Shown: piece after piece, positions 56,476-64,000 of the stretch
Layout of the letters: each line of letters opens with the position of its first letter
Numbering within the stretch: position 1 is the first letter of the stretch
Assembly: GCF_019175285.1 (NCBI RefSeq)
Contig: NC_056527.1
Location: 111,852,799-111,916,798, forward strand
Direction: 5' to 3'
From: Sceloporus undulatus
Lineage: Eukaryota > Chordata > Lepidosauria > Squamata > Phrynosomatidae
Length of the DNA stretch: 64,000 nt
Made by a program: the position numbers and the translations under genes
Notes under the pieces: generated by a model
Told to the model about the DNA's origin: nothing
The model's database searches: none
What the model saw: the letters and a program-made list of their open reading frames with translations, nothing else

Positions 56476-59400
56476 NNNNNNNNNNTTCTTATATCCCACC
56501 TTTCTCCCTATATAGGGACTCAAGGCAGTGAACAGCAGATTTAAAAGTAGTACAGTGTTAAAATGTATAAATATACATTTTAAAAAACAATTAAACAATT
56601 TTAAAAGTTAAAACAGTTACAAGTTAAAATTGAATATTGCAATACAAACTTTAAAAATATAAAATAGCACAACATTCCCATAAAAGTCATAACCAGCTCT
56701 ATCCATAATGATCTGGCCTATTGTACTGCAGCTGATTCTTTATTCGATCCATATCCTCAGTTTCACTTTCTGTCGTTTCAGTTACCCGTAGTCAGCCACA
56801 GTCCAAAAATATAATGTAGTCCCTCCCTTGAAGCTGGATGGTAATTTGTCGGGAATGCTTTGCTTGTGTATTCCTGCATGGCAGGGAGTTGGACTGGATG
56901 ATCCTTGCAGTCTCTTCCAACTCTATGGTTCCAAGATCCACTCATTTGTGGTCTGAAAACTTTACAGGTATAGGGTTCGGTACTGTCCATGGTTTAATGC
57001 CCTCCACTGGGGGTCTTGTAACATATCTCCCGCAGATAAGTGGGAATTACTGCTTTGGTCAGAGCTCACCTGGACTACAGTGTCCAATTCTGGGCACCAC
57101 AATTCAAGAGGGATATTGACAAGCTGGATAGTTTCCAAAGGAGATCGACCAAAATGGTGAAAGGTCTGGAAACCTATGAGGAGAGACTTAGGGAGCTGGA
57201 TATGTTTAGCATGGAGAAGAGAAGGTTAAGATGTGACATGATGTCCCTGTTTAAATATTTGAAGGGATGTCATGTTGAGGATGGAGCAAGCTTGTTTTCT
57301 GCAGCTCCAGAGACTAGGACATGGAGCAATGGATTCAAACGACAGGAAAAGAGATTCAAGCTCAATATTAGGAAGAACATCCTGACAGTAAGAACTTATT
57401 GACAGTGGAATATGCTGCTTTGGAAGGTGGTGAGGTTTCTTCTTTGGAGGTTTTTAAACAGAGGTTGGATGGCCATGGGTCAGAAGTGCTATGATTGTGT
57501 CTTCCTGCACGGCAGAATGGGGTTGGATTGGCTGGCCCTTGTGGTCTCTTCCAAGTCTCTGATTCCATGATTCTGCTGTAGAATGTTCTACTAGTTGTAT
57601 TGAACCATGGGAATGAATAATACAGAGACTGTATTCAGCAAAAGTATTCAGCAAAAGAAAGTGGAACTGTTGATCTCTGAGGTATGTCAGACCCAGTTCT
57701 CCTTAACTATGTGTTGTTAAAAATAGCATTTTTTTCAGGTGTGGTCATTTTTGGGGGGTTAAATATAAGAGAAGTATATGTAGTTCTCTTTCCATTATGA
57801 CAAATTATTCCAGTAAAATAATTGTCTCATGAAACTTTGAAGATGTTTCATTATAACATTTAAACCAAGTGTGCTAAATCAGGTAACATTATTTACAGCT
57901 TTGGAATTTTCCCCCCCAGTTCTGCATCTCCCCCCCCCCTTCCCAAAAAGCCACATTTGGGAAGTTACATTTTTAAAAGACTTGGGGTGCATCTACACCA
58001 TGGAAATAATGCACTTTGGCACCACTCTTATGTCCTGTAGCTCCATCCTGTAGAATCCTGAGATATGTAGTTTTGCAAGGTCTTTAGCCTGCTCTGCCAA
58101 AGAGTGTTGATGCCTCACAAAACTCCAAATCCCAGGCTCCTGTAGGATGGAGCCATGACAGTTAAAGTGGTGTCAAACTGTAATATTTCTACAGTGTAGA
58201 TACACCCTTGGTTGGAAATATAACATGTAATCTTGGTTGTTCAAGTGTCTATTGTTTAACTTGCACTTAAGGATGGTGCAGACAGAATCCTAGGATCTGT
58301 GGTTTTGTGAGGCACCAGCACTCTTTGACAGAGAAAGCTAAAGACCTTGTAAAACTGCAAAACCCACAGATTCCATAGGATGGAGCTACAGCATTTAAAG
58401 TGGTGTCAATCTGCATTATTTCTACAGTGTAGATGCACCCCGAGCAAGAGAGAGAGAGTGATTTCTCCAAGGTCACACAGTGGGTTTTCATGGTCAAGAA
58501 GAGATTTGTACCCTGGTGTCCAGAGTTGTAGCTTAATGCTCAAACCACTACACCTACTTTGCTTGTATCTCACTCCTCTGAAGCTTTGGTAAGGCATGCT
58601 CAGGGACAGCTGGTTACGGATCTAGAGATCTGTGGGAATGGGAAAAAAACAATGAGATGGTCAAGAGCATAGCAAGAGACCATGGAGCTATTTTTGGTGT
58701 GGAGGGGAAAAGAAAGGGATGCAACACAGTGATTAGAGCAGTGCAGTGCAGAAGGTTCTGGATTTAATTCTGAAGTCAAAGAATGTGGGAACAGGTTAAT
58801 AAGAAGGCTTTTCTCCAATGGAGATTCCCTTGAGTGGTTGCTGGTTTGTGTAGGCAAGCCTCCCCTCCACATTCAGTGCTATCAGCCCCCCAGGTGAACT
58901 ACATCTCCCATCACCCCCAATATAACTAGTGCTGGGTGTGAGTGCTGGCAGCTGTAGACCAACACATCTTAGGGGCAGTGGATCTGAGCAGAGGCTGATT
59001 TTGGGTGTATCTGTATTTTCTAATTAATGCAGTTTGACACCACTTTCTCTGCCATGGTTCCAATGTATGGAATCCTGTAGTTTGTAGCTTGGTGAGGCAC
59101 CATTACTCATTGGCAGAGGAGGCTAAAGACCTTGTAAAACTACAGACCCTCAGGTTCCATAGGATGGAGCACTTAAAGTGGTGTCAAATTGCATTATTTC
59201 AACAGAGTAGATGTATCTATACAGAAGAGAAGTCTGGATAGTCATATAATTTTATCTGACCTGATCTAAGATATTTCCGTTCCTTTCCTTGCATTTTCCG
59301 GCTCAGGTAACCATTCCTCCAAGAGGACAGGACATAGAGGTGGGCCAAGGGGGAGGTTTATAGAACTTAGAACAAGCAAGGAAATTTCTTTCCCATGAGC

Positions 59401-62400
59401 AAAGGAAAGAGAAGCACTTGGATTTCTCCCAACTATTGAAGAAAAATGACTTGTCGGTACAAAGCACTTAAGGATGGCGCAGACAGAGGAAAGCTTCCCC
59501 CCCCCCCCCCTCTGGTTTCATAACCCTGGATCAGCATGGTCACTCAAAGAAATTCACCATCAGTAGGTCTGGAACTAATATAGGAAAAAGATTTCTTTCC
59601 ATAGTGTGTCTGGAATTTACCAAATGTGAGATGCAAGGATAGCTAGTTCATTATTAAAATGATGCTGATTTTGTTGGTCTAGCCTATAACCAAAATAAAC
59701 CAATTCATTCATTCATGCCAGGAATCAGCTGAATCTCAGGCCAGTACTGCAGACAAGATAAATCACATACTTCTTTTTCTCTCTCCACCATCCCAGGAAT
59801 TCTCCTCCAACCTAGGCTTCCTGATTACCTTATTTGTTGCTTTGGTTGTCTTCAGCCTCATTCTGGTCCTTGTGTGCATTGAAAACATCTTCCAGCGATG
59901 TACCCGGATCTTCTCAGCTATCATTTGGACCTGCCTGATCACCATGGGCTATGTCTTTGTCTTCACAGGAGGGGTGGTCAGTGCCTGGGACCAGGTGAGG
60001 TGCCGAGGCTGCAATTATGAAGTTACTTTTTAGGATACACCAAAGGACATTTTGAAAGATGTCAAGATTCCTGCACAAAATTATATGTTTGTATGAAGTG
60101 AGGCAGTCCTATAGTGGAGAGCTACTGGTTTATATTGGAGAGGAATGATTCTGGCTGGAGAATATACCTCTTCTTGGCCTAAAATTAACTTAGATGTTGT
60201 AAACTGCTTAGAGACTACTAAATTCTGTATTAACTGGTATAGAAATGTAAATGCTACTGCTATTGCTAAAATATGCTGAAAGTGCTCCCAATGTTCCCTA
60301 TAGAGCATTGGGTGGCATTTGGGGATAATTATATTTTTATTTTTTTAGGAGTGGGGCAAAGGGGGCAGACCTCCAAGATCCCTTATGATACCAATGCAGT
60401 TCTCTATTTTGGAATGGTTACCCACTGCTTCTATATGTACAGTTGGACCTTCATATCCATGGATTCAAGATCCCCCCCCCCCCCCATGGATACAAAAAAT
60501 GCAGGACCTCAAGTCCCATTGTCTTTAGTGGTGGCACAATGTGTGCATGGCACATTCACAACTGCATGCACACACCACTATTGGGGGCAATGGGACTCGC
60601 TGTCCACAAATGCTTAAATATGTAGATGGCAAGTATGCAGCTAGTGAGGCCCCACTGTAAAAAAACCAGACGGCTTCTCATATATGGACAAATTAGGCAT
60701 TGGAAGGTCCAGTAGCATTACTATGATTGGTGTTACCCAGTGTAGTAACTCCTGAGGTCACCTCCATGGACCTTCTGAGATGGAGGTGAAGATGGGGAGG
60801 AGCGTCTCACCTTTGAGAACGCAGCCTCTTGCTTTCACAATTTCCCCCAGCCAAGACAGCGAAGATGGGATCCCCCTCCCCACGCAAGAACAGTTTTTTA
60901 ATTACAAGAGATCTCTATCCTCAAGGAAAGAGGAAGTCACNNNNNNNNNNAGCAAACAGCCCTCTCCCTCATAGGACAATGGTGGAGCCAACAGATAGGG
61001 AGGGGGAGGCTGTGGGAGGGAGAAACAGAGAGAAAAGTTTGTGTTTGCACCTCACATTTGCACCTTGTGTTTGCTGGGATTTGCCACACAAAGAAGAGTT
61101 CCCCCTTTCTTTCTGGGGCAAGGGCTTTGGGATGCCTCACTGCTGTCCAGTGTCACACCCTTTGATGGTGTCACCTGAAGTCCGTTACCCCTAGTGACTC
61201 CACTGGGACAGTCTCTGTTAATCATTCTGACGGGGCCTGGGATGCTTGTTCCAAAGCTAGAATGAACACTGGGTGCAATCCCTTGATTAAATTCTCATGA
61301 CTTGAGGTTTTCCCACATCCTCATCCCCATCCCCATAGAATTTATGTGGGTGCGTGTGCCTTCAAGTTGCCTGTTGACTTGTGGTGACAGGAATTTTATA
61401 GGGTTTCCAGAGGCAAGGAATCCTCAGAGATGGTTTTGCCAGTTCCTTCCTTTGAGATAAATCCTACAGTAGTATTCATTGTGGTCTCTCATCCAAATAG
61501 TAATCGAGACTGATCCTGCTTGGCTTCCAAGATCAGACAGGATCTGTGGCCTTTTTAAAAAAGTATTTAGGCTGTTTCCAAAGAATGTGTATTATCTTCA
61601 TTTGAGTTTTGTTTGAAGAATGACTGATGCCAAGTTCTTTCCTCCAAGGTTTCCTTCTTCCTCTTCATCATCTTCATTGTTTACACCATGTTGCCAGTTG
61701 GCATGGAAGATGCAGTGGCTGCTGGCATGGTCTCCTCTCTCTCCCACATCATAGTCCTGACTGTCTACCTCGCGATGGAGCCTGGCTCACAGTTGAATTT
61801 GGCCCTGCAGGTAAGGCCTGGCCTATCTATCCTTTCCAATTGGGCTGATGGGATATTATTTGGCATGATGCCATAGGTACGTCTCTCAGCCAAGTCCCTG
61901 CATTATCTCCTGTTTCAAAGCTTCTTTGTGATACCTCCTTTCAAATTGCTTTTCAGAGCTCTAGGTATCATCCTTGGGAATAAATGCTGCCCCATCTCCT
62001 CATGAAAATTTGCAATTGAAACAAATGGGCAACTGGATGAAACCAACTGGTGTTACATGACCCAGCTGTGGTCAGCTATTGGTTGACTGAGGTTTAGATA
62101 CATCTTCATTCAATCTCTTTGCTCTTTTGATGGCAATCTTGGGATCCATATAATCATTTTTCATTGAGTCTCTCCACTTTGCCACCTCTCCTCTGTCCTG
62201 TCAGTTCCTCATCTACTTTATCCATGTTTCCATCTTGTCATTCTTTCTATATTCATTTCTCCATCCAATATTATACTTCCGGCTACCATCTTTTATCATC
62301 CATTTGTGTACTAGACCAGATTAGTTGGGCACAGCCTTGTAAGCCATCTGGTGCAACCTCTCGTCCCTTCTAGAAGATGTCCATGAAAGAGCCCGCCACC

Positions 62401-63933
62401 CTGTAGTGGACTCAAGTTCATCCAAGAGCTATCTTCTTGTAGTTTATATCAATTAGATCTAGTTCTGTCCTTTAGGCTAACAGAGAGCAGAGAGATTAGT
62501 TTCTGTGAAAAACTACCTTTGGTTGATACCACTGGGCAGCATCTCCAGGAGATGTTCCCTCCAATGCTTTCTTTCACCACATCACCATCCCTTTCCCATC
62601 TGACTTAATTCTGTATTCTCATATTTGTATGTTTCCAGCTCCTGGCCAATCTAGTCATTTTTGTCTGTGGTAACCTGGTGGGTGCCTACCATAAGCATCT
62701 GATGGAAGTGGCCTTGGGGGAGACCTTTCATGAGACCTTCAACCTCATCCAATCCCGAGTCAAGCTGGAGTCAGAGAAAAGGCACCAGGTAGAGTAGAAT
62801 GAGACAAAGAGCTTTGTATTTGAACTGTTTCAAGATCAATAACCAAGAAGGCCTACTGGAGTGTCTGTCTGAAATCCTGGAGTGCTAATGCCTGGAGATG
62901 TTAGCTTCCTGTGTGCATCCAGTTGTAAAGGGTGTTTGACATTCTACTCATGCCCAGATGAACACTTGTTCAACAACTAGCTTGCCATAATCAAAGGACT
63001 CTTTCAGTACACATAGCTATAGTACTGTGATTCCACTTTAACTGCAATGGTTCCATACTCTGGAATCTTGGGATTTGCAGTTGAGGGAGGAGCATTTCGA
63101 ATTTTCAACCAGGGAACTTTTTTGTCTCACCAAACTACAAATCCCATATTCCATGGAATTCAGCTATGACAGTTAAAGCAGAATGATACCACTGTAATTA
63201 TATAGCATGAAAAGGCCAAAAGGTGGATACCTCAGACTCATACCATAGGAAGTTCACAGACTCTGATAGCATCAGAACAGCCCAGTGACAAAGTTAAAGC
63301 AGGAGTTGCCATGATATTATTTGGTCCATAATCTCAAGGGTCTTGGGTAAAGTCACTCAGTTCCTTTCTCTCCTAACCCTGATGGTAATTCTAGGAACAC
63401 CTTCTCCTCTCCATACTTCCTGCCTACATTGCCTTGGAGATGAAGGCTGAGATCATCGAGAGACTACGGGATGGAGGCCAAGCACAGCGCCGGCATGAGA
63501 GCACCAATAACTTCCACAACCTCTATGTGAAGCGCCACCAGAATGTCAGGTACTTGTTTTAAAGGCAATCTGTCATCTGCAAGATGGCTAGACCTGTCTT
63601 TAGTGGAGAACATTTGGATCTTCAGATGTGTTGCCCTACAACTCCCATAATCTCTTACCTAAGGACCACAGGTTGCCCAACCCTGTATTAATGGCTGCGT
63701 CATGGGAAAGAGAAGATTGGGAAAATGTACTGGGTCCACTTCATGTTATAAACAATACATCTGCTTGGTCTCAACTCTCTCTAATTTTCTCATTCTCTTC
63801 CATTTTCTCTTCCTTCTACAGCATTCTCTATGCTGACATTGTTGGCTTCACTCTCTTGGCCAGTGAATGCTCCCCCAAGGAGCTTGTCCTTATGCTCAAT
63901 GAACTTTTTGGCAAATTTGATCAGATCGCCAAG
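54438..63933 (+). CDS. ADCY4: ADCY4, adenylate cyclase type 4, 5' part
   Basis: Six exons join into 315 codons and continue beyond the window (the human protein is about 1,077 residues). Seen: [15 protein letters not shown] near the N-terminus, almost as in human; about six hydrophobic segments (roughly 31-52, 62-84, 91-113, 124-138, 147-163, 176-190) forming the first membrane domain; [10 protein letters not shown] at the end of exon 2, identical to human; [14 protein letters not shown] before the catalytic domain; and YADIVGFT with the first metal-binding aspartate D283 at the start of C1. Known: a plasma-membrane enzyme that turns ATP into cAMP, stimulated by Gs-alpha and, in the ADCY2/4/7 group, by G-beta-gamma. 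All exon phases agree and no break is seen. RIPK3 lies upstream in the same direction, as in mammals. Confidence 0.96.
54675..54845 (+). pseudogene. degenerate partial tandem copy of the ADCY4 first-exon region
   Basis: Aligns to 54330-54495 at an offset of about 357. TTCTTCTG, GGAGTGAAGGGTCTTTCCCA, GTGTCTCCCTAGGAGCAGGG and ATAGTCAACCAG each match their counterparts. The position of the start codon (54795-54797) reads CTT, and the membrane segment is absent. It covers only the leader and about the first 15 codons, so it is not a gene. Confidence 0.7.
54889..55110 (+). mobile_element. 5S rRNA-derived SINE with Bov-B-like tail
   Basis: CTGTCTGATCTTGGAAGCTA, TTCTTGGATGGGAGACTGGC (both close to 5S rRNA), then CCATGGGGTCTGTATCAGTT and GACAGGCAACTTGAAGC. 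The clearest copy in the window. Confidence 0.88.
55128..55635 (-). mobile_element. CR1 LINE fragment
   Basis: ATCATAGAATCATAGACAG, CACCTCTCTAGGTAATTGG, TGAACCCACTCCAGTTGATC. The reverse of the last part of the reverse transcriptase frame and the 3' end. Confidence 0.85.
55672..56160 (-). mobile_element. L2-like LINE fragment
   Basis: (GTT)n, TTTATTTATAGCCTGCCTTT, and further GGAGCCTAGGAGCAGACACT, as in the copies at 24568 and 28163. Confidence 0.65.
56172..56403 (-). mobile_element. tRNA-derived SINE with Bov-B-like tail
   Basis: GTTGTTGTTGTGCCTTCAAG to AACTACTATGCTACGCTGGC. Full length. Confidence 0.85.
56412..56730 (-). mobile_element. L2-like LINE fragment with an assembly gap
   Basis: (ATT)n tail, ten N at 56476-56485, then TTATATCCCACCTTTCTCCC and GGGACTCAAGGCAGTGAACA. 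Confidence 0.7.
56828..56935 (+). mobile_element. CR1 LINE 3' end
   Basis: TTGTCGGGAATGCTTTG, CCTGCATGGCAGGGAGTTGG, CAACTCTATGGTTCCAAGA. Confidence 0.8.
57045..57575 (+). mobile_element. CR1 LINE fragment with decayed reverse transcriptase end
   Basis: An open stretch encodes [48 protein letters not shown] and FKLNIRKN, the conserved C-terminal part of CR1 ORF2. Stops follow, then the usual 3' end (TTGGATTGGCTGGCCCTTG, GATTCCATGATTCTG). Confidence 0.88.
57576..57986. other. intron 1 of ADCY4, no feature recognised
   Basis: Two short C runs near 57912 and 57930. No repeat family recognised. Confidence 0.4.
57987..58210. mobile_element. palindromic MITE (family P1)
   Basis: GGTGCATCTACACCATGGAA at the left; TTTCTACAGTGTAGATACAC at the right. 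Full length. Confidence 0.8.
58285..58441. mobile_element. P1 MITE, left end lost
   Basis: CTAGGATCTGTGGTTTTGTG to TTTCTACAGTGTAGATGCAC. Confidence 0.75.
58445..58565 (-). mobile_element. Bov-B-tailed SINE, tail lost
   Basis: AAGGTCACACAGTGGGTTTT to GCTCAAACCACTACACCTAC. Confidence 0.7.
58566..59002. other. no gene; one repeat fragment
   Basis: 58890-58975 has the ACATCTCCCATCACCCC type repeat. Otherwise nothing is recognised. Confidence 0.4.
59003..59222. mobile_element. P1 MITE, diverged
   Basis: TAATGCAGTTTGACACCACT at the left; AGTGGTGTCAAATTGCATTA at the right. Confidence 0.75.
59223..59796. other. ADCY4 intron 1, right end
   Basis: C run at 59497-59512. No repeat family recognised. 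Confidence 0.4.
59797..59994 (+). CDS. ADCY4: ADCY4 exon 2
   Basis: Codons 57-122 (EFSSNLGFL to GGVVSAWDQ). Membrane segments 2 and 3. Acceptor CACCATCCCAG, donor GTGAGG, phase 0 on both sides. Confidence 0.96.
60170..60270 (+). mobile_element. LINE 3' end fragment
   Basis: GTTGTAAACTGCTTAGAGAC and GGTATAGAAATGTAAATGCT. Confidence 0.55.
60437..60662. mobile_element. pogo/Tigger-like MITE
   Basis: ACAGTTGGACCTTCATATCC at the left; GTGAGGCCCCACTGTAA at the right. C run inside at 60471-60485. Confidence 0.75.
60663..61345. other. ADCY4 intron 2, unrecognised, with assembly gap
   Basis: Ten N at 60941-60950. No exon or repeat recognised. Confidence 0.5.
61350..61577 (-). mobile_element. 5S rRNA-derived SINE with Bov-B-like tail
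   Basis: GTGTGCCTTCAAGTTGCCTG, AAGGAATCCTCAGAGATGG, then TGATCCTGCTTGGCTTCCAA and GATCAGACAGGATC. Ends about 70 bases before exon 3. Confidence 0.88.
61649..61810 (+). CDS. ADCY4: ADCY4 exon 3
   Basis: Codons 123-176 ([19 protein letters not shown] to LNLALQ). Membrane segments 4 and 5. Acceptor CCTCCAAG, donor GTAAGG. Confidence 0.96.
61811..62638. other. ADCY4 intron 3
   Basis: No exon recognised. A piece at 62330-62480 resembles an inverted CR1 end. Otherwise unrecognised. Confidence 0.35.
62639..62788 (+). CDS. ADCY4: ADCY4 exon 4
   Basis: Codons 177-226 ([19 protein letters not shown] to EKRHQ). Membrane segment 6 and the start of the cytosolic helix. Acceptor ATGTTTCCAG, donor GTAGAG (unusual but in phase). 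Confidence 0.95.
63020..63205. mobile_element. P1 MITE, diverged
   Basis: TTCCACTTTAACTGCAATGG at the left and its mirror GCTATGACAGTTAAAGC at the right. Lies in intron 4. Confidence 0.65.
63395..63549 (+). CDS. ADCY4: ADCY4 exon 5
   Basis: Codons 227-277 plus two bases ([17 protein letters not shown] to KRHQNV). The linker helix into C1. Acceptor GGTAATTCTAG, donor GTACTT (weak, but in phase with exon 6). Confidence 0.95.
63822..63933 (+). CDS. ADCY4: ADCY4 exon 6
   Basis: Completes S278, then codons 279-315 ([17 protein letters not shown] to DQIAK). Start of catalytic domain C1, with D283 as a metal ligand. Donor GTGAGT. The second metal-binding Asp and the rest of C1 lie outside the window. 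Confidence 0.97.
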
Positions 63934-64000
63934 GTGAGTAGGAGACCCTATGCTTAACTGCAAAACTTATGTGGTGACCTTGTGCCAATGACTCTCACAG

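Noticed and set aside
1-64000. Endogenous retrovirus or other LTR element
   Set aside because: No pair of long direct repeats and no gag, pol or env type segment was recognised; the reverse transcriptase remains belong to CR1 and L2-like LINEs.

Overview
The window is vertebrate nuclear DNA, most likely from a squamate reptile and possibly an iguanian lizard. Two spliced genes on the + strand have GT-AG introns. The rest is dense interspersed repeats that fit squamates: tRNA-derived SINEs with Bov-B-like tails (Sauria type), 5S rRNA-derived SINEs with the same tail, CR1 and L2-like LINE fragments, pogo/Tigger-like MITEs and several palindromic foldback elements. Species cannot be fixed by eye.

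Region by region: 1-10.6 kb has no recognisable gene, only repeats. 10632-33416 is RIPK3, twelve coding exons whose phases join without a break into 525 codons: an N-terminal protein kinase domain, a disordered linker with a Pro/Tyr/His-rich stretch, and a C-terminal RHIM. 33.4-54.4 kb is a 21-kb intergenic interval packed with foldback elements, nested insertions and one diverged duplicated block. 54438-63933 is the 5' part of ADCY4: six coding exons, 315 codons, covering the first six-helix membrane domain and the start of catalytic domain C1. The gene runs off the right edge.

RIPK3 upstream of ADCY4 in the same orientation is the order known in mammals, so the locus is orthologous. The two proteins do not share a pathway: RIPK3 drives necroptotic and inflammatory signalling through RHIM contacts, while ADCY4 makes cAMP under G-protein control.

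Most notable observations: a degenerate partial tandem copy of the ADCY4 first-exon region inside intron 1; a GC-rich DNA-transposon-like family (three copies, similar ends, TAA or AAA target duplications in two) that accounts for the most CpG-rich sequence here; one palindromic MITE inserted in the centre of another; about 45-bp retroposon tails with clean target duplications; a LINE inside a 5S-derived SINE; a perfect 25-bp hairpin; and a non-RD catalytic loop in RIPK3. No retrovirus, LTR element, CRISPR array, or functional tRNA or rRNA gene was recognised. All repeat calls come from reading and remembered consensus patterns; no search was run.
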